Source of the DNA: Anaeromassilibacillus sp. An200
Lineage (GTDB): Bacteria > Bacillota > Clostridia > Oscillospirales > Acutalibacteraceae
Direction of reading: 5' to 3'
DNA length: 64,000 nt
Assembly (NCBI RefSeq): GCF_002160025.1
Contig: NZ_NFJU01000009.1
Coordinates: 54,543 to 118,542 of the forward strand
Below are positions 17,419-25,170 of this stretch, in pieces. Numbering within the stretch: position 1 is the first letter of the stretch; the number at the start of each line of letters is the position of its first letter. The notes under the pieces were generated by a model that saw nothing but the letters and a program-made list of their open reading frames with translations, did not search any database and was not told where the DNA came from. The position numbers and the translations under genes are program-made.

Positions 17419-17730
17419 TTACGCCTGAAGAACCCGTTTTGCCAATTCCTGAGCCCAGCGGTCGGCGTTTTCAGCGTACTGTGCGTCAAGCTGCGCGGAA
17501 ATTTCATTCTGTTTGGCCTGCACCAGCTTCCAGGCATTTTCAGCGGCTTCCCGCTCCTTCGGCTCGTTGAGCGCAATTCTCTCCCGCGCCCGCTTGAGGT
17601 AATCCTCCCGGATCTCCTCGCGCTTCGCCGCAACCTCTTTTTCCGAGTTGATTTTTTCCTGCTGGGCCGCTTCTGTGATTTCTCTGGCCCGGCGATCCAT
17701 ATCAACGATTTCTTTAACCATATTCTGCAT
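17419..17730 (-). CDS. ntpF: V-type ATPase subunit G/H (peripheral stalk)
   Basis: A 103-residue, almost entirely helical and highly charged protein (runs such as EITEAAQQEKINSEKEVAAK), the expected partner of subunit E in the peripheral stalk. It is the first gene of the operon, as NtpF is in Enterococcus. Sequence in this family is poorly conserved, so identification rests on composition, size and position. GAGGAGGTG lies 13 bases before the ATG. Confidence 0.82.
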   Translation of the reverse strand: MQNMVKEIVDMDRRAREITEAAQQEKINSEKEVAAKREEIREDYLKRARERIALNEPKEREAAENAWKLVQAKQNEISAQLDAQYAENADRWAQELAKRVLQA

Positions 17731-17787
17731 GCTGCACGCACCTCCTCACAGGATTTTCTGGAAGCAGCAATCATTTTTTTCGTGGCT

Positions 17788-17816
17788 ATTATAGACCTCA
17801 ATTTTTTGTTTGGCAA
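17788..17816 (-). promoter_or_regulatory. Promoter of the V-type ATPase operon
   Basis: On the minus strand TTGCCA (17811-17816) and a perfect TATAAT (17788-17793) are 17 bases apart, giving a leader of about 50 bases before ntpF. The flanking 17731-17955 gap is AT-rich and holds nothing else recognisable. Confidence 0.75.
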
Positions 17817-17955
17817 TATCGAATAAAATGAAATATATTGAAAACTCGCTGTGCAAAAATGGAGATATCACACAAAATTTTAAAATTATTTTTCTTTAAA
17901 AGAATGAAAGGCAAAAAAACGATCAATTTTTTCCCCTTTTTGCGCGCACGCAGAC

Positions 17956-19314
17956 TCAGTTCTTGAGACTTTGCATTGGGGCAGGGATCCGGCCGCCGCG
18001 GCGGATAAATTTGAGCGGGGACCAGCGGTTGACCTCCATGACGGGCCCGCCGCCGAGCAGACCGCCGAAGCTGAGCTCCTCGCCCGCCTTTTTACCGATG
18101 GCGGGAATCACGCGCACTGCCGTCGTCTTGGAGTTGACCATGCCGATGGCCGCCTCGTCCGCGATGATGGCGGAAATGATTTCCGCTGGTGTATCGCCGG
18201 GGATGTTGATCATATCAAGGCCGACGGAGCACACCGCCGTCATGGCCTCCAGCTTGGTGATGGAGAGCGCTCCGCAGCTTGCGGCGCGGATCATGCCCGC
18301 ATCCTCGGTGACCGGGATAAACGCGCCGGACAGGCCGCCAACATGGGAGGAGGCCATGACGCCGCCCTTCTTCACCGCGTCGTTGAGCAGGGCAAGGCAG
18401 GCGGTGGTGCCGTGCGCGCCGCAGCGTTCCAGCCCCATTTCCTCCAGAATGTGCGCCACACTGTCGCCTACGGCAGGGGTCGGTGCGAGGGAGAGGTCAA
18501 CGATGCCGAACGGCACATACAGGCGGCGGGAGGCTTCCTGTGCGACGAGCTGCCCCATGCGGGTGATTTTGAAGGCCGTCTTCTTCACGATGTCCGCAAC
18601 CTCGGTGATATCGCAGTCGCCCGCCTTCGCAAGGGCCGCGCGCACCACGCCGGGGCCGGAAACGCCCACGTTAATCACGCAATCCGGCTCGCCGGGGCCG
18701 TGAAACGCGCCCGCCATAAAGGGGTTGTCCTCCGGAGCGTTGCAGAATACGACCAGCTTAGCCGCGCCGATGCAGTCGCGGTCCGCCGTGGCCTGCGCCG
18801 TTTCCAGCACAATCTGGCCCATGCGGTCCACTGCGTCCATGTTGATGCCGGACTTCGTGGTGCCGATGTTTACAGAGGAGCAGACCAGCTCTGTTTCGGA
18901 AAGAGCCTGCGGGATGCTGCGCATCAGAGCGTAATCGCCGGGGCCGAATCCCTTGTGGACCAGTGCGCTGTAGCCGCCGATGAAGTTGACACCCACGGTG
19001 TGTGCGGCACGGTCAAGCGCCTTGGCATAGCGGATCGGATCCGCGCCCGGGCAGGCGCCCGCAATCATGGCAATCGGGGTGACAGAGATCCGCTTGTTGA
19101 TGATCGGGATCCCGTATTCCTTGCTGATGTCCTCGCCCGTCTGCACCAGCCGGCCGGCATAGCGGCAGATCTTGTCATAGATCTTGTCGCATGCCTTGTC
19201 ACAGTCACTGTCAATGCAGTCGAGCAGGGAAATGCCCATTGTGATGGTGCGCACATCCAAATTTTCGTTGTCGATCATGTTGATCGTTTCCAGGATATCA
19301 TGGGAGTTGATCAA
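17956..19314 (-). CDS. UPF0210/PFL-family protein (DUF711)
   Basis: A 452-residue member of the UPF0210 family (distant fold relatives of pyruvate formate-lyase-like proteins), of unknown reaction. Conserved blocks include [30 protein letters not shown] and NMDAVDRMG. Starts with TTG at 19314, nine bases after AAGGAG; no ATG lies nearby. It is nearly always encoded next to an ACT-domain protein, as here, 53 bases downstream of it, suggesting amino-acid-responsive control. Cytoplasmic; function not known. Confidence 0.88.
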   Translation of the reverse strand: MINSHDILETINMIDNENLDVRTITMGISLLDCIDSDCDKACDKIYDKICRYAGRLVQTGEDISKEYGIPIINKRISVTPIAMIAGACPGADPIRYAKALDRAAHTVGVNFIGGYSALVHKGFGPGDYALMRSIPQALSETELVCSSVNIGTTKSGINMDAVDRMGQIVLETAQATADRDCIGAAKLVVFCNAPEDNPFMAGAFHGPGEPDCVINVGVSGPGVVRAALAKAGDCDITEVADIVKKTAFKITRMGQLVAQEASRRLYVPFGIVDLSLAPTPAVGDSVAHILEEMGLERCGAHGTTACLALLNDAVKKGGVMASSHVGGLSGAFIPVTEDAGMIRAASCGALSITKLEAMTAVCSVGLDMINIPGDTPAEIISAIIADEAAIGMVNSKTTAVRVIPAIGKKAGEELSFGGLLGGGPVMEVNRWSPLKFIRRGGRIPAPMQSLKN

Positions 19315-19367
19315 GCTAAAACACTCCTTCAGAGTAAAATGAAATGTCCGGGCTGCTGGGATGGCGC

Positions 19368-19637
19368 TCAGACATGGTGCATACTATTGAAAATATCCTC
19401 GTGCATCACATGGACAGTCAGGCCCATGTCATTGCCGAGGGAGGTCAGGCAATCGGAAAGCTCACTGAAGGGGACGCTGCATTTGGAAATGTCCACCATC
19501 ATGATCATGGCGAAAAGTTCTTGCAGAATCGACTGGGTGACTTCCACCACATTGACGTTGTGTTCCGCGCAGATGGTGGAGACGCGGGCAAGGATTCCTA
19601 CCATGTCCTTACCGATTACAGTGATCACAGCATGCAT
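19368..19637 (-). CDS. ACT domain protein, UPF0237 family
   Basis: An 89-residue stand-alone ACT domain ([20 protein letters not shown], then NVVEVTQSI) of the UPF0237 family. Such proteins bind small ligands, usually amino acids, and this family is a fixed genomic partner of UPF0210. GGAGG lies before the ATG. It is the first gene of the two-gene operon and has its own promoter at 19710-19738. Partner and ligand are inferred. Confidence 0.9.
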   Translation of the reverse strand: MHAVITVIGKDMVGILARVSTICAEHNVNVVEVTQSILQELFAMIMMVDISKCSVPFSELSDCLTSLGNDMGLTVHVMHEDIFNSMHHV

Positions 19638-19709
19638 AAAAATACCTCCAAACTTGATTGCTTCGGGAAGCTGTTTTCCAAGCAGAACCAGAAAAATATA
19701 GATAAATTC

Positions 19710-19738
19710 ATTATGTTCCTTTTAGCCGAAATTGTCAA
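19710..19738 (-). promoter_or_regulatory. Promoter of the UPF0237-UPF0210 operon
   Basis: On the minus strand TTGACA (19733-19738) and CATAAT (19710-19715) are 17 bases apart, about 70 bases upstream of the ACT-domain gene. Confidence 0.7.
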
Positions 19739-19859
19739 CCGCAAAGAGGAACGGCGGCTTTTGGAGGAATTCCGGCGAAAAGGCGCAAAAAGAACTGGAA
19801 AAAAAACCGGATTCCTGTTATCCTGATAATAAAATAAAGACAGAAAGCCTGGTGCAGCG

Positions 19860-20672
19860 ATGCTGAAAATGAATTTGCCGGACAGCCACACACATACGCT
19901 TTTTTCTCCTGACTCCGAGGAACCGGTGGAAAAATTGTGTGCAGCAGCGGCAGAGAAGGGAATTTCCCATCTGACCATCACGGATCATTGTGAATGCAAC
20001 GACTTTGAAAAGGATTCCTATGGAGAGCGGATCCGCGGCTCGTTTGCAGCGGTGAAAGCCCAGCAGGGAAGCTTTGGGAAACTGCAAATCCTGTGTGGGG
20101 TGGAGCTTGCGCAGCCCATGCAGAATCCGCAAGCGGCCAGAAAGCTTCTCTCCTCCCATGCGTTTGACTTTGTTTTGGGATCCATCCATGCGATAAGGGG
20201 GAAGCAGGATTTTTATTTCCTCGATTATACCTCCATGGATGATCCCTGCGCCCTCTTGGATCGCTATTTTGAGGAGGAGCTGGAGCTGGTGAGAGACTGG
20301 GGTGATTTTGACTCTCTGGCGCATCTGACCTATCCTCTGCGCTACCTGATGGGAGAATACGGAGTTCCTGTGGATCTGCGCCGCTTTTCCGGAATCATAG
20401 ATGAGATTTTCCGCACTTTGATTCGCTCCGGCCGTGCACTGGAGGTCAACACGTCCGGACTGCGCCAAAAAATCGGAAAGCTGCTGCCCGACCGGGAGTT
20501 TTTGCAGCGGTATCGGGAGCTGGGCGGCAAACTTGTCACCATTGGTTCCGATGCCCACAAAGCCGCAGATGCTGGGAGCGGGTTGGAGGAAGGCGCGGCA
20601 GTCCTGAGATCCTGCGGCTTTGCCGAAATTGCCGTCTATGAAAAACGCAATCCTCGGCTCTTGCCGCTGTGA
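19860..20672 (+). CDS. PHP-domain phosphoesterase (histidinol-phosphatase HisJ-like)
   Basis: A 270-residue PHP protein. Metal-binding motifs are DSHTHT at the N terminus (residues 8-13), ITDHCE at about 40-45, a middle SIHA motif (about 117) and GSDAHK near the C terminus (about 229-234). The closest named group is HisK/HisJ histidinol-phosphate phosphatase, but no his genes are near, so the substrate is open. No strong ribosome site is seen; a second ATG three codons in (MNLPDSHTH) is an alternative start. Confidence 0.82.
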   Translation: MLKMNLPDSHTHTLFSPDSEEPVEKLCAAAAEKGISHLTITDHCECNDFEKDSYGERIRGSFAAVKAQQGSFGKLQILCGVELAQPMQNPQAARKLLSSHAFDFVLGSIHAIRGKQDFYFLDYTSMDDPCALLDRYFEEELELVRDWGDFDSLAHLTYPLRYLMGEYGVPVDLRRFSGIIDEIFRTLIRSGRALEVNTSGLRQKIGKLLPDREFLQRYRELGGKLVTIGSDAHKAADAGSGLEEGAAVLRSCGFAEIAVYEKRNPRLLPL

Positions 20673-20689
20673 AGGATTTTCGGCAAAGG

Positions 20690-20718
20690 TTGCAAAAAGT
20701 CTCATGGGTGAGTATACT
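20690..20718 (+). promoter_or_regulatory. Promoter of the Lrp-regulator operon
   Basis: TTGCAA (20690-20695) and TATACT (20713-20718), 17 bases apart, about 110 bases before the regulator gene. Confidence 0.6.
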
Positions 20719-20746
20719 TAAAATGATTCTCTTTATTCGGAAGGTG

Positions 20747-20779
20747 CTTTCCGTTCCAAACCTTATTAGGGACGGAAAG
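20747..20779 (+). promoter_or_regulatory. Inverted repeat in the leader of the Lrp-family gene
   Basis: CTTTCCGTTCC (20747-20757) pairs with GGGACGGAAAG (20769-20779) through 11 pairs including one G-U, leaving an 11-base AT-rich loop. No T-run follows. Lying between promoter and gene it may be an operator for autoregulation or a leader hairpin; neither is proven. Confidence 0.4.
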
Positions 20780-20826
20780 GCGAGACAATATAAAACGATT
20801 GAGATAGAAAAAGGAGCGTGCGAACG

Positions 20827-21312
20827 ATGGATAAATTGCTGGGACTGCTTCAGGAAAATGCCCGCCTGAGCTGCGAGCAGATGGCTGTGATGCTGGGAAA
20901 GACGGCGGATGAGGTCCGGGCGCAGATTGCGCAGTATGAAAAGGACGGTGTGATCCGCGGCTACCATGCGCTGATCAACTGGGAAAAGGCTGACGCCAAC
21001 CGTGCCTCGGCTCTGATTGAGCTGCGCGTGACGCCGAAGCCGGACAAGGGCTTTGACGAGATTGCCGACAAGATCATGCAGTTTGAAGAGGTGGAGAGCG
21101 TTTATCTCATGTCCGGCGGCTTTGATTTGGCGGTGCGCGTCAATGCCAGATCCATGCAGGATATCGCGCTCTTTGTGGCCAAGCGGCTGGCTCCGCTCGA
21201 TTCCGTACTGTCCACGGCCACGCATTTCATTCTGACCCGTTATAAGGATGGCGGGGTGGTGCTCGATCCGGAGGACGAGCGCGACGAGAGGAGGACCGTG
21301 CTCTGTGATTGA
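20827..21312 (+). CDS. Lrp/AsnC-family transcriptional regulator
   Basis: A 161-residue regulator: a winged helix-turn-helix at about residues 1-55 (LLGLLQENARLSCEQMAVML) and a RAM/ACT-like effector domain (about 65-145, with SVYLMSGGFDLAVRV). Proteins of this type sense amino acids. The ATG at 20827 has AAGGAG 10 bases upstream; the GTG at 20818 is too close to that site. It overlaps the aminotransferase gene, so the pair is co-transcribed and the regulator likely controls the aminotransferase. Confidence 0.9.
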   Translation: MDKLLGLLQENARLSCEQMAVMLGKTADEVRAQIAQYEKDGVIRGYHALINWEKADANRASALIELRVTPKPDKGFDEIADKIMQFEEVESVYLMSGGFDLAVRVNARSMQDIALFVAKRLAPLDSVLSTATHFILTRYKDGGVVLDPEDERDERRTVLCD

Positions 21313-22480
21313 TTATCAGCAGAAAATGAATCCGGCGGTCCTCGAGATCCCGCCTTCGGGGATCCGCAAGTTTTTTGATATCGCGAACGAGATGGAGGAC
21401 GTGATTTCCCTCTCCATCGGCGAGCCGGATTTTGTTACCCCTTGGCATGTCCGGCAGGAGGGTATCCGATCGCTGGAGGACGGCAAAACCTGGTACAGCC
21501 CGAACCGTGGCTTTTCCGAGCTGCGGCAGGAGATCTCCCGCTGGCTTGATCGCCATTATCAGGTGGAGTACGATCCGGACAAGGAGCTTCTGGTTACGGT
21601 TGGCGGCAGCGAAGCCATTGATCTGTGCTTCCGTACGCTTCTGGCTCCGGGCGACGAGGTTCTTGTCCCGCAGCCCAGCTTTGTCTGCTATGGACCGCTG
21701 GCCAGCATGGCGGGCGGTGTCCCCGTAATTATTGAGACGAAGGCGGAGAACAGCTTCCGTCTGACGCCGGCAGAGATTGAGGAGAAGCTGACGCCCCGCA
21801 CCAAGCTGCTGGTGCTTCCGTTCCCGAACAATCCGACCGGAGCCGTCATGCGCCGCAGCGATCTGGAAGCGGTGGCGGAGGTGGTCAGGCGGCACGATCT
21901 GCTGGTCCTCTCGGATGAAATCTACAGTGAACTGACCTATGGAGGAACGCCCCATGTCTGCTTCTCCACCATTGAGGGGATGCGGGAGCGCACCATCGTG
22001 GTGAACGGTTTCTCCAAAGCGTTCGCCATGACAGGCTGGCGTCTTGGCTATGCGGCTGGTCCGAAAGAGCTGGTGGCACAGATGACAAAGCTGCATCAGT
22101 ATGGAATCATGTGCGCGCCCACCACGGCGCAGTATGCCGCCATTGAGGCGCTCAAAAACGGCGATTCCGATATTCAGAACATGTGCTCACAGTATGATAT
22201 GCGCCGCCGTCTGATCGTGGACGGCTTCAACCGCATGGGCCTGACGTGCTTTGAGCCGGAAGGCGCGTTCTATGTATTCCCCTGCATCCGCAGCACGGGG
22301 ATGACGAGCGAGGAATTCTGCGAAAAGCTGATCTATGAGCAGCATGTGGCTGTGGTGCCCGGTCCTGCCTTCGGCGCGTGCGGGGAGGGCTTTGTCCGTG
22401 TCTCCTATTCCTATTCGATCAAACATATCACCGAGGCACTTCACCGGATCGAGCGCTTCCTTGAGGAGCACCGCGCATGA
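21305..22480 (+). CDS. Pyridoxal-phosphate aminotransferase, class I/II (aspartate/aromatic type)
   Basis: A 391-residue fold-type I aminotransferase. Seen: the cofactor-binding region SIGEPDF near the N terminus, PNNPTGAV (about 175-182), SDEIYSELTYGG, the Schiff-base lysine in NGFSKAFAMTGWRLGY (about 235-250) and a C-terminal GFVRVSYS arginine motif. Substrate is not determined; aromatic or branched amino acids are likely for this subgroup. GTG start at 21305 overlaps the regulator stop codon, with GGAGG 10 bases upstream. Its end overlaps the next gene by ATGA. Confidence 0.9.
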   Translation: MIDYQQKMNPAVLEIPPSGIRKFFDIANEMEDVISLSIGEPDFVTPWHVRQEGIRSLEDGKTWYSPNRGFSELRQEISRWLDRHYQVEYDPDKELLVTVGGSEAIDLCFRTLLAPGDEVLVPQPSFVCYGPLASMAGGVPVIIETKAENSFRLTPAEIEEKLTPRTKLLVLPFPNNPTGAVMRRSDLEAVAEVVRRHDLLVLSDEIYSELTYGGTPHVCFSTIEGMRERTIVVNGFSKAFAMTGWRLGYAAGPKELVAQMTKLHQYGIMCAPTTAQYAAIEALKNGDSDIQNMCSQYDMRRRLIVDGFNRMGLTCFEPEGAFYVFPCIRSTGMTSEEFCEKLIYEQHVAVVPGPAFGACGEGFVRVSYSYSIKHITEALHRIERFLEEHRA

Positions 22481-23613
22481 GGGAGCCGGTGGAGGTCTGC
22501 GTTTCGGCATGCGAAGCGTATGAATATGAAAAAGTGCGGGCTGTTCTCGCGGAGCAGTTCCGCCTGCTGAAGGCGGACGAAGTCATCCGTCCGGGCATGC
22601 GTGTAGCGGTCAAACCGAATCTCGTGACGCGCTCCACGCCGGACGAGAGCGCCGTGACGCATCCCGTTGTGATCTGCGCCGTGGTTTCCTTATTAAAGGA
22701 AATGGGAGCTTCGGTGGTGATTGCGGAAAGCCCCGGCGGGCCGTATACGCCCTCCCTCCTCAAAGGGATTTATGAGCAGTCCGGCTGTGCGCAGGCGGAG
22801 CAGTATGGCGCGGAGCTGAATCTGGACTGCACCTGGGGCGAGCTGAAAGCGCCCGAAGCGCGCCTGTGCCGATCCTTCTCCGTCATCACGCCGCTGCTGG
22901 AAGCGGATGCGATTGTTGACGTTTGTAAGCTGAAAACACACTGCATGATGGGTATGAGCGCGGCAGTGAAAAACCTGTTTGGCTCTGTCCCCGGCCTGAT
23001 GAAGCCGGAGCTGCACTGCCGTTTTCCGGAGAAGGAGCCCTTCGGCACCATGATCGCGGATCTCTGCCAGGCGCTGCACCCGGTGCTGAGCGTTGTGGAT
23101 GCTGTGACCGCGATGGAGGGCAACGGGCCGACGGGCGGGCAGCCCCGCCATGTCGGCGCTCTGCTGGCAAGCCGCAGCCCCTACGCGGTGGATCTGGCCT
23201 GTACAACGATCATCGGCATGGATCCGGAGTCGGTGTACCCGCTGCGCTCGGCGATGGATCGCGGTCTGTGTCCGCGCACGGCAGACGATCTGGTGTGGCT
23301 GTGTGAACCGGCGTCCCAGTTTGCCGTTGCGGATTTTCTCCAGCCGGAGTCGAAGTCTGCGGACTTCATTACGCGCCTGCCCAAATTTTTGCAGCCGCTT
23401 GCCGCCCGGCTGGCCACACCATCCCCGAAGATCCGCACAGCGGAGTGCATTGGCTGCGGCAAATGTGCCGAAAGCTGTCCGCAGCATACGATCACCATCC
23501 GGAATCGCAAGGCTGTGATCGACTACACAAACTGCATCCGCTGTTACTGCTGCCATGAGATGTGTCCGAAGCATGTGATTGATATCCGCCGCCTGTCCCT
23601 GTTCCGCCATTGA
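22477..23613 (+). CDS. DUF362 protein with C-terminal two-[4Fe-4S] ferredoxin domain
   Basis: A 378-residue protein. The first 300 residues are the DUF362 domain (VAVKPNLV, SPGGPYTP, CKLKTHCMMGMSAAVKN), and the end is a 2[4Fe-4S] ferredoxin module with CIGCGKCAESCP and CIRCYCCHEMCP. The reaction of this family is unknown; a redox role is inferred from the clusters. ATGA overlap with the aminotransferase shows translational coupling, suggesting a shared role in an amino-acid pathway. Confidence 0.87.
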   Translation: MREPVEVCVSACEAYEYEKVRAVLAEQFRLLKADEVIRPGMRVAVKPNLVTRSTPDESAVTHPVVICAVVSLLKEMGASVVIAESPGGPYTPSLLKGIYEQSGCAQAEQYGAELNLDCTWGELKAPEARLCRSFSVITPLLEADAIVDVCKLKTHCMMGMSAAVKNLFGSVPGLMKPELHCRFPEKEPFGTMIADLCQALHPVLSVVDAVTAMEGNGPTGGQPRHVGALLASRSPYAVDLACTTIIGMDPESVYPLRSAMDRGLCPRTADDLVWLCEPASQFAVADFLQPESKSADFITRLPKFLQPLAARLATPSPKIRTAECIGCGKCAESCPQHTITIRNRKAVIDYTNCIRCYCCHEMCPKHVIDIRRLSLFRH

Positions 23614-23643
23614 CAGGAGGGCGCGCGGCAAAGGAGAACGAGA

Positions 23644-24486
23644 ATGAAGCTGCAAGCCCACGCGAAAATCAACCTGAGTCTGGATATTCTCGGCAGACGG
23701 GAGGATGGTTATCACGATCTTTCCATGGTGATGCTGTCCGTCTCCCTCTGTGACGAGCTAACGCTGACGCTCACGCCGCCCGGCGTGTCGTTCTCCTGCT
23801 CCGATCCGTCTGTGCCGGACGGGGAATCGAACACGGCTTGCCGCGCCGCGTCGCTGTTTCTGCGCCACGCAGGGCTTGCGGAGCGTACGGGCGTGCAGAT
23901 CACGCTCGAAAAACGGATTCCCTCGCAGGCCGGTTTGGGCGGCGGAAGCGCCGATGCGGCCGCTGTGCTGCATGGCCTGAACGAGCTGACAGGCGCGGCT
24001 CTGCCGATGGAGGAACTGCTTGCCCTCGGCCTGCGCGTCGGTGCGGATGTGCCGTTTTGTCTGGAGGGTGGGATCTGTCTGGCGAAAGGCGTGGGAGAGA
24101 TTCTGTCACCCGCGCCGCCTATGATCCCATGCTTTCTTGTGATCAGCAAACCGCCTGTGGGCGTTTCCACCGCAGACGCGTTCCGACGCGCGGACGCGCG
24201 CACGGACGGTGGACACGATTACACGGGAGCTGTTTTGCGCGCGCTGGAAACGGGGGATCTCGTGTCGCTGGGAACCGCGATCGGCAACGATTTTGAGGAT
24301 GTAACGCGTCTGCCCGAGGTGGAGCGCATCAAAAGCTTGCTTATCGGGGCTGGTGCCGCGGGAGCCTGCATGACGGGGAGCGGATCGGCGGTATTCGGCC
24401 TTTTCGCGGACGAGGGGACGGCGCGATGCTGTGCCGATCGGCTGAAACAGGAGTATCCGCAAACTTTTTTCTGCATTCCTGAATAA
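23644..24486 (+). CDS. ispE: 4-diphosphocytidyl-2-C-methyl-D-erythritol kinase
   Basis: A 280-residue GHMP kinase of the non-mevalonate isoprenoid pathway. Seen: N-terminal AHAKINLSLDI with the following GYHDL, the ATP-binding glycine-rich GLGGGSADAAAVL (about 98-110) and C-terminal MTGSGSAVFGLF. Length is usual for IspE. AAAGGAG precedes the ATG. The gene lies 30 bases past the DUF362 gene and is in the same direction. Confidence 0.93.
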   Translation: MKLQAHAKINLSLDILGRREDGYHDLSMVMLSVSLCDELTLTLTPPGVSFSCSDPSVPDGESNTACRAASLFLRHAGLAERTGVQITLEKRIPSQAGLGGGSADAAAVLHGLNELTGAALPMEELLALGLRVGADVPFCLEGGICLAKGVGEILSPAPPMIPCFLVISKPPVGVSTADAFRRADARTDGGHDYTGAVLRALETGDLVSLGTAIGNDFEDVTRLPEVERIKSLLIGAGAAGACMTGSGSAVFGLFADEGTARCCADRLKQEYPQTFFCIPE

Positions 24487-24558
24487 AGGGAAAATTTTCC
24501 TCCCATACTGAAACCAACGCCGTAAAAGACGAAATGGATGGAATGGGAGGCTTTTTCG

Positions 24559-25155
24559 ATGAAGCTTTGGGAAAAATGTGTGTTGTTCGGCCTGTTTTGC
24601 GCCGTGTTGTTTTCGATGCTTGGATTCACCGCTCAGTGTGAGTCGATTCCCGGTGAGGTACTGCGCCTGCACATTCTCGCAAACTCGGATTCCGATGCGG
24701 ATCAGACGCTGAAACTGCGTGTGCGCGATCGGCTGCTTGAGGAAAACGGAAGCCTGATGGACGGGGTCACGACGCGCGAGGAAGCGATCCAGGCGGTGCA
24801 GGACGCACTGCCGCAGCTCTGTGAGGCCGCGCAGGACGAGGTGCTGGCCGCCGGGTATTCCTATCCGGTGCAGGCCGAGCTGGTCGAGATGTATTTTCCC
24901 ACGCGGCAGTATGACAATGTGACGCTTCCGGCAGGCCGGTATCAGGCACTGCGGGTTACGATCGGAGAGGGAGCGGGTCACAACTGGTGGTGTGTCCTCT
25001 TTCCGGCACTCTGCCTGCCTGCCGCGCAGGACAGCGCTTCGCTCGATGATGTGCTGTCCAGCGGGGAACTGGATGTGGTGCAGGGCGATTACGAAGTGAA
25101 ATTCAAGGCGGTGGAGCTGTATGAGCAGTTTCGCGGCTGGGTGGAAAACTGGTGA
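24559..25155 (+). CDS. spoIIR: Stage II sporulation protein R
   Basis: A 198-residue secreted signalling protein. In Bacillus, SpoIIR is made in the forespore and triggers SpoIIGA-dependent processing of pro-sigma-E in the mother cell. An N-terminal hydrophobic segment (about 6-25) is the export signal; the conserved body has RLHILANSDSDADQ and GAGHNWWCVLFP. The ATG at 24559 follows GGGAGG at eight bases; an upstream in-frame start at 24538 would add seven residues without a ribosome site. Evidence that the host belongs to a spore-forming lineage. Confidence 0.93.
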   Translation: MKLWEKCVLFGLFCAVLFSMLGFTAQCESIPGEVLRLHILANSDSDADQTLKLRVRDRLLEENGSLMDGVTTREEAIQAVQDALPQLCEAAQDEVLAAGYSYPVQAELVEMYFPTRQYDNVTLPAGRYQALRVTIGEGAGHNWWCVLFPALCLPAAQDSASLDDVLSSGELDVVQGDYEVKFKAVELYEQFRGWVENW

Positions 25156-25170
25156 GAGACGGGGGAAGCC

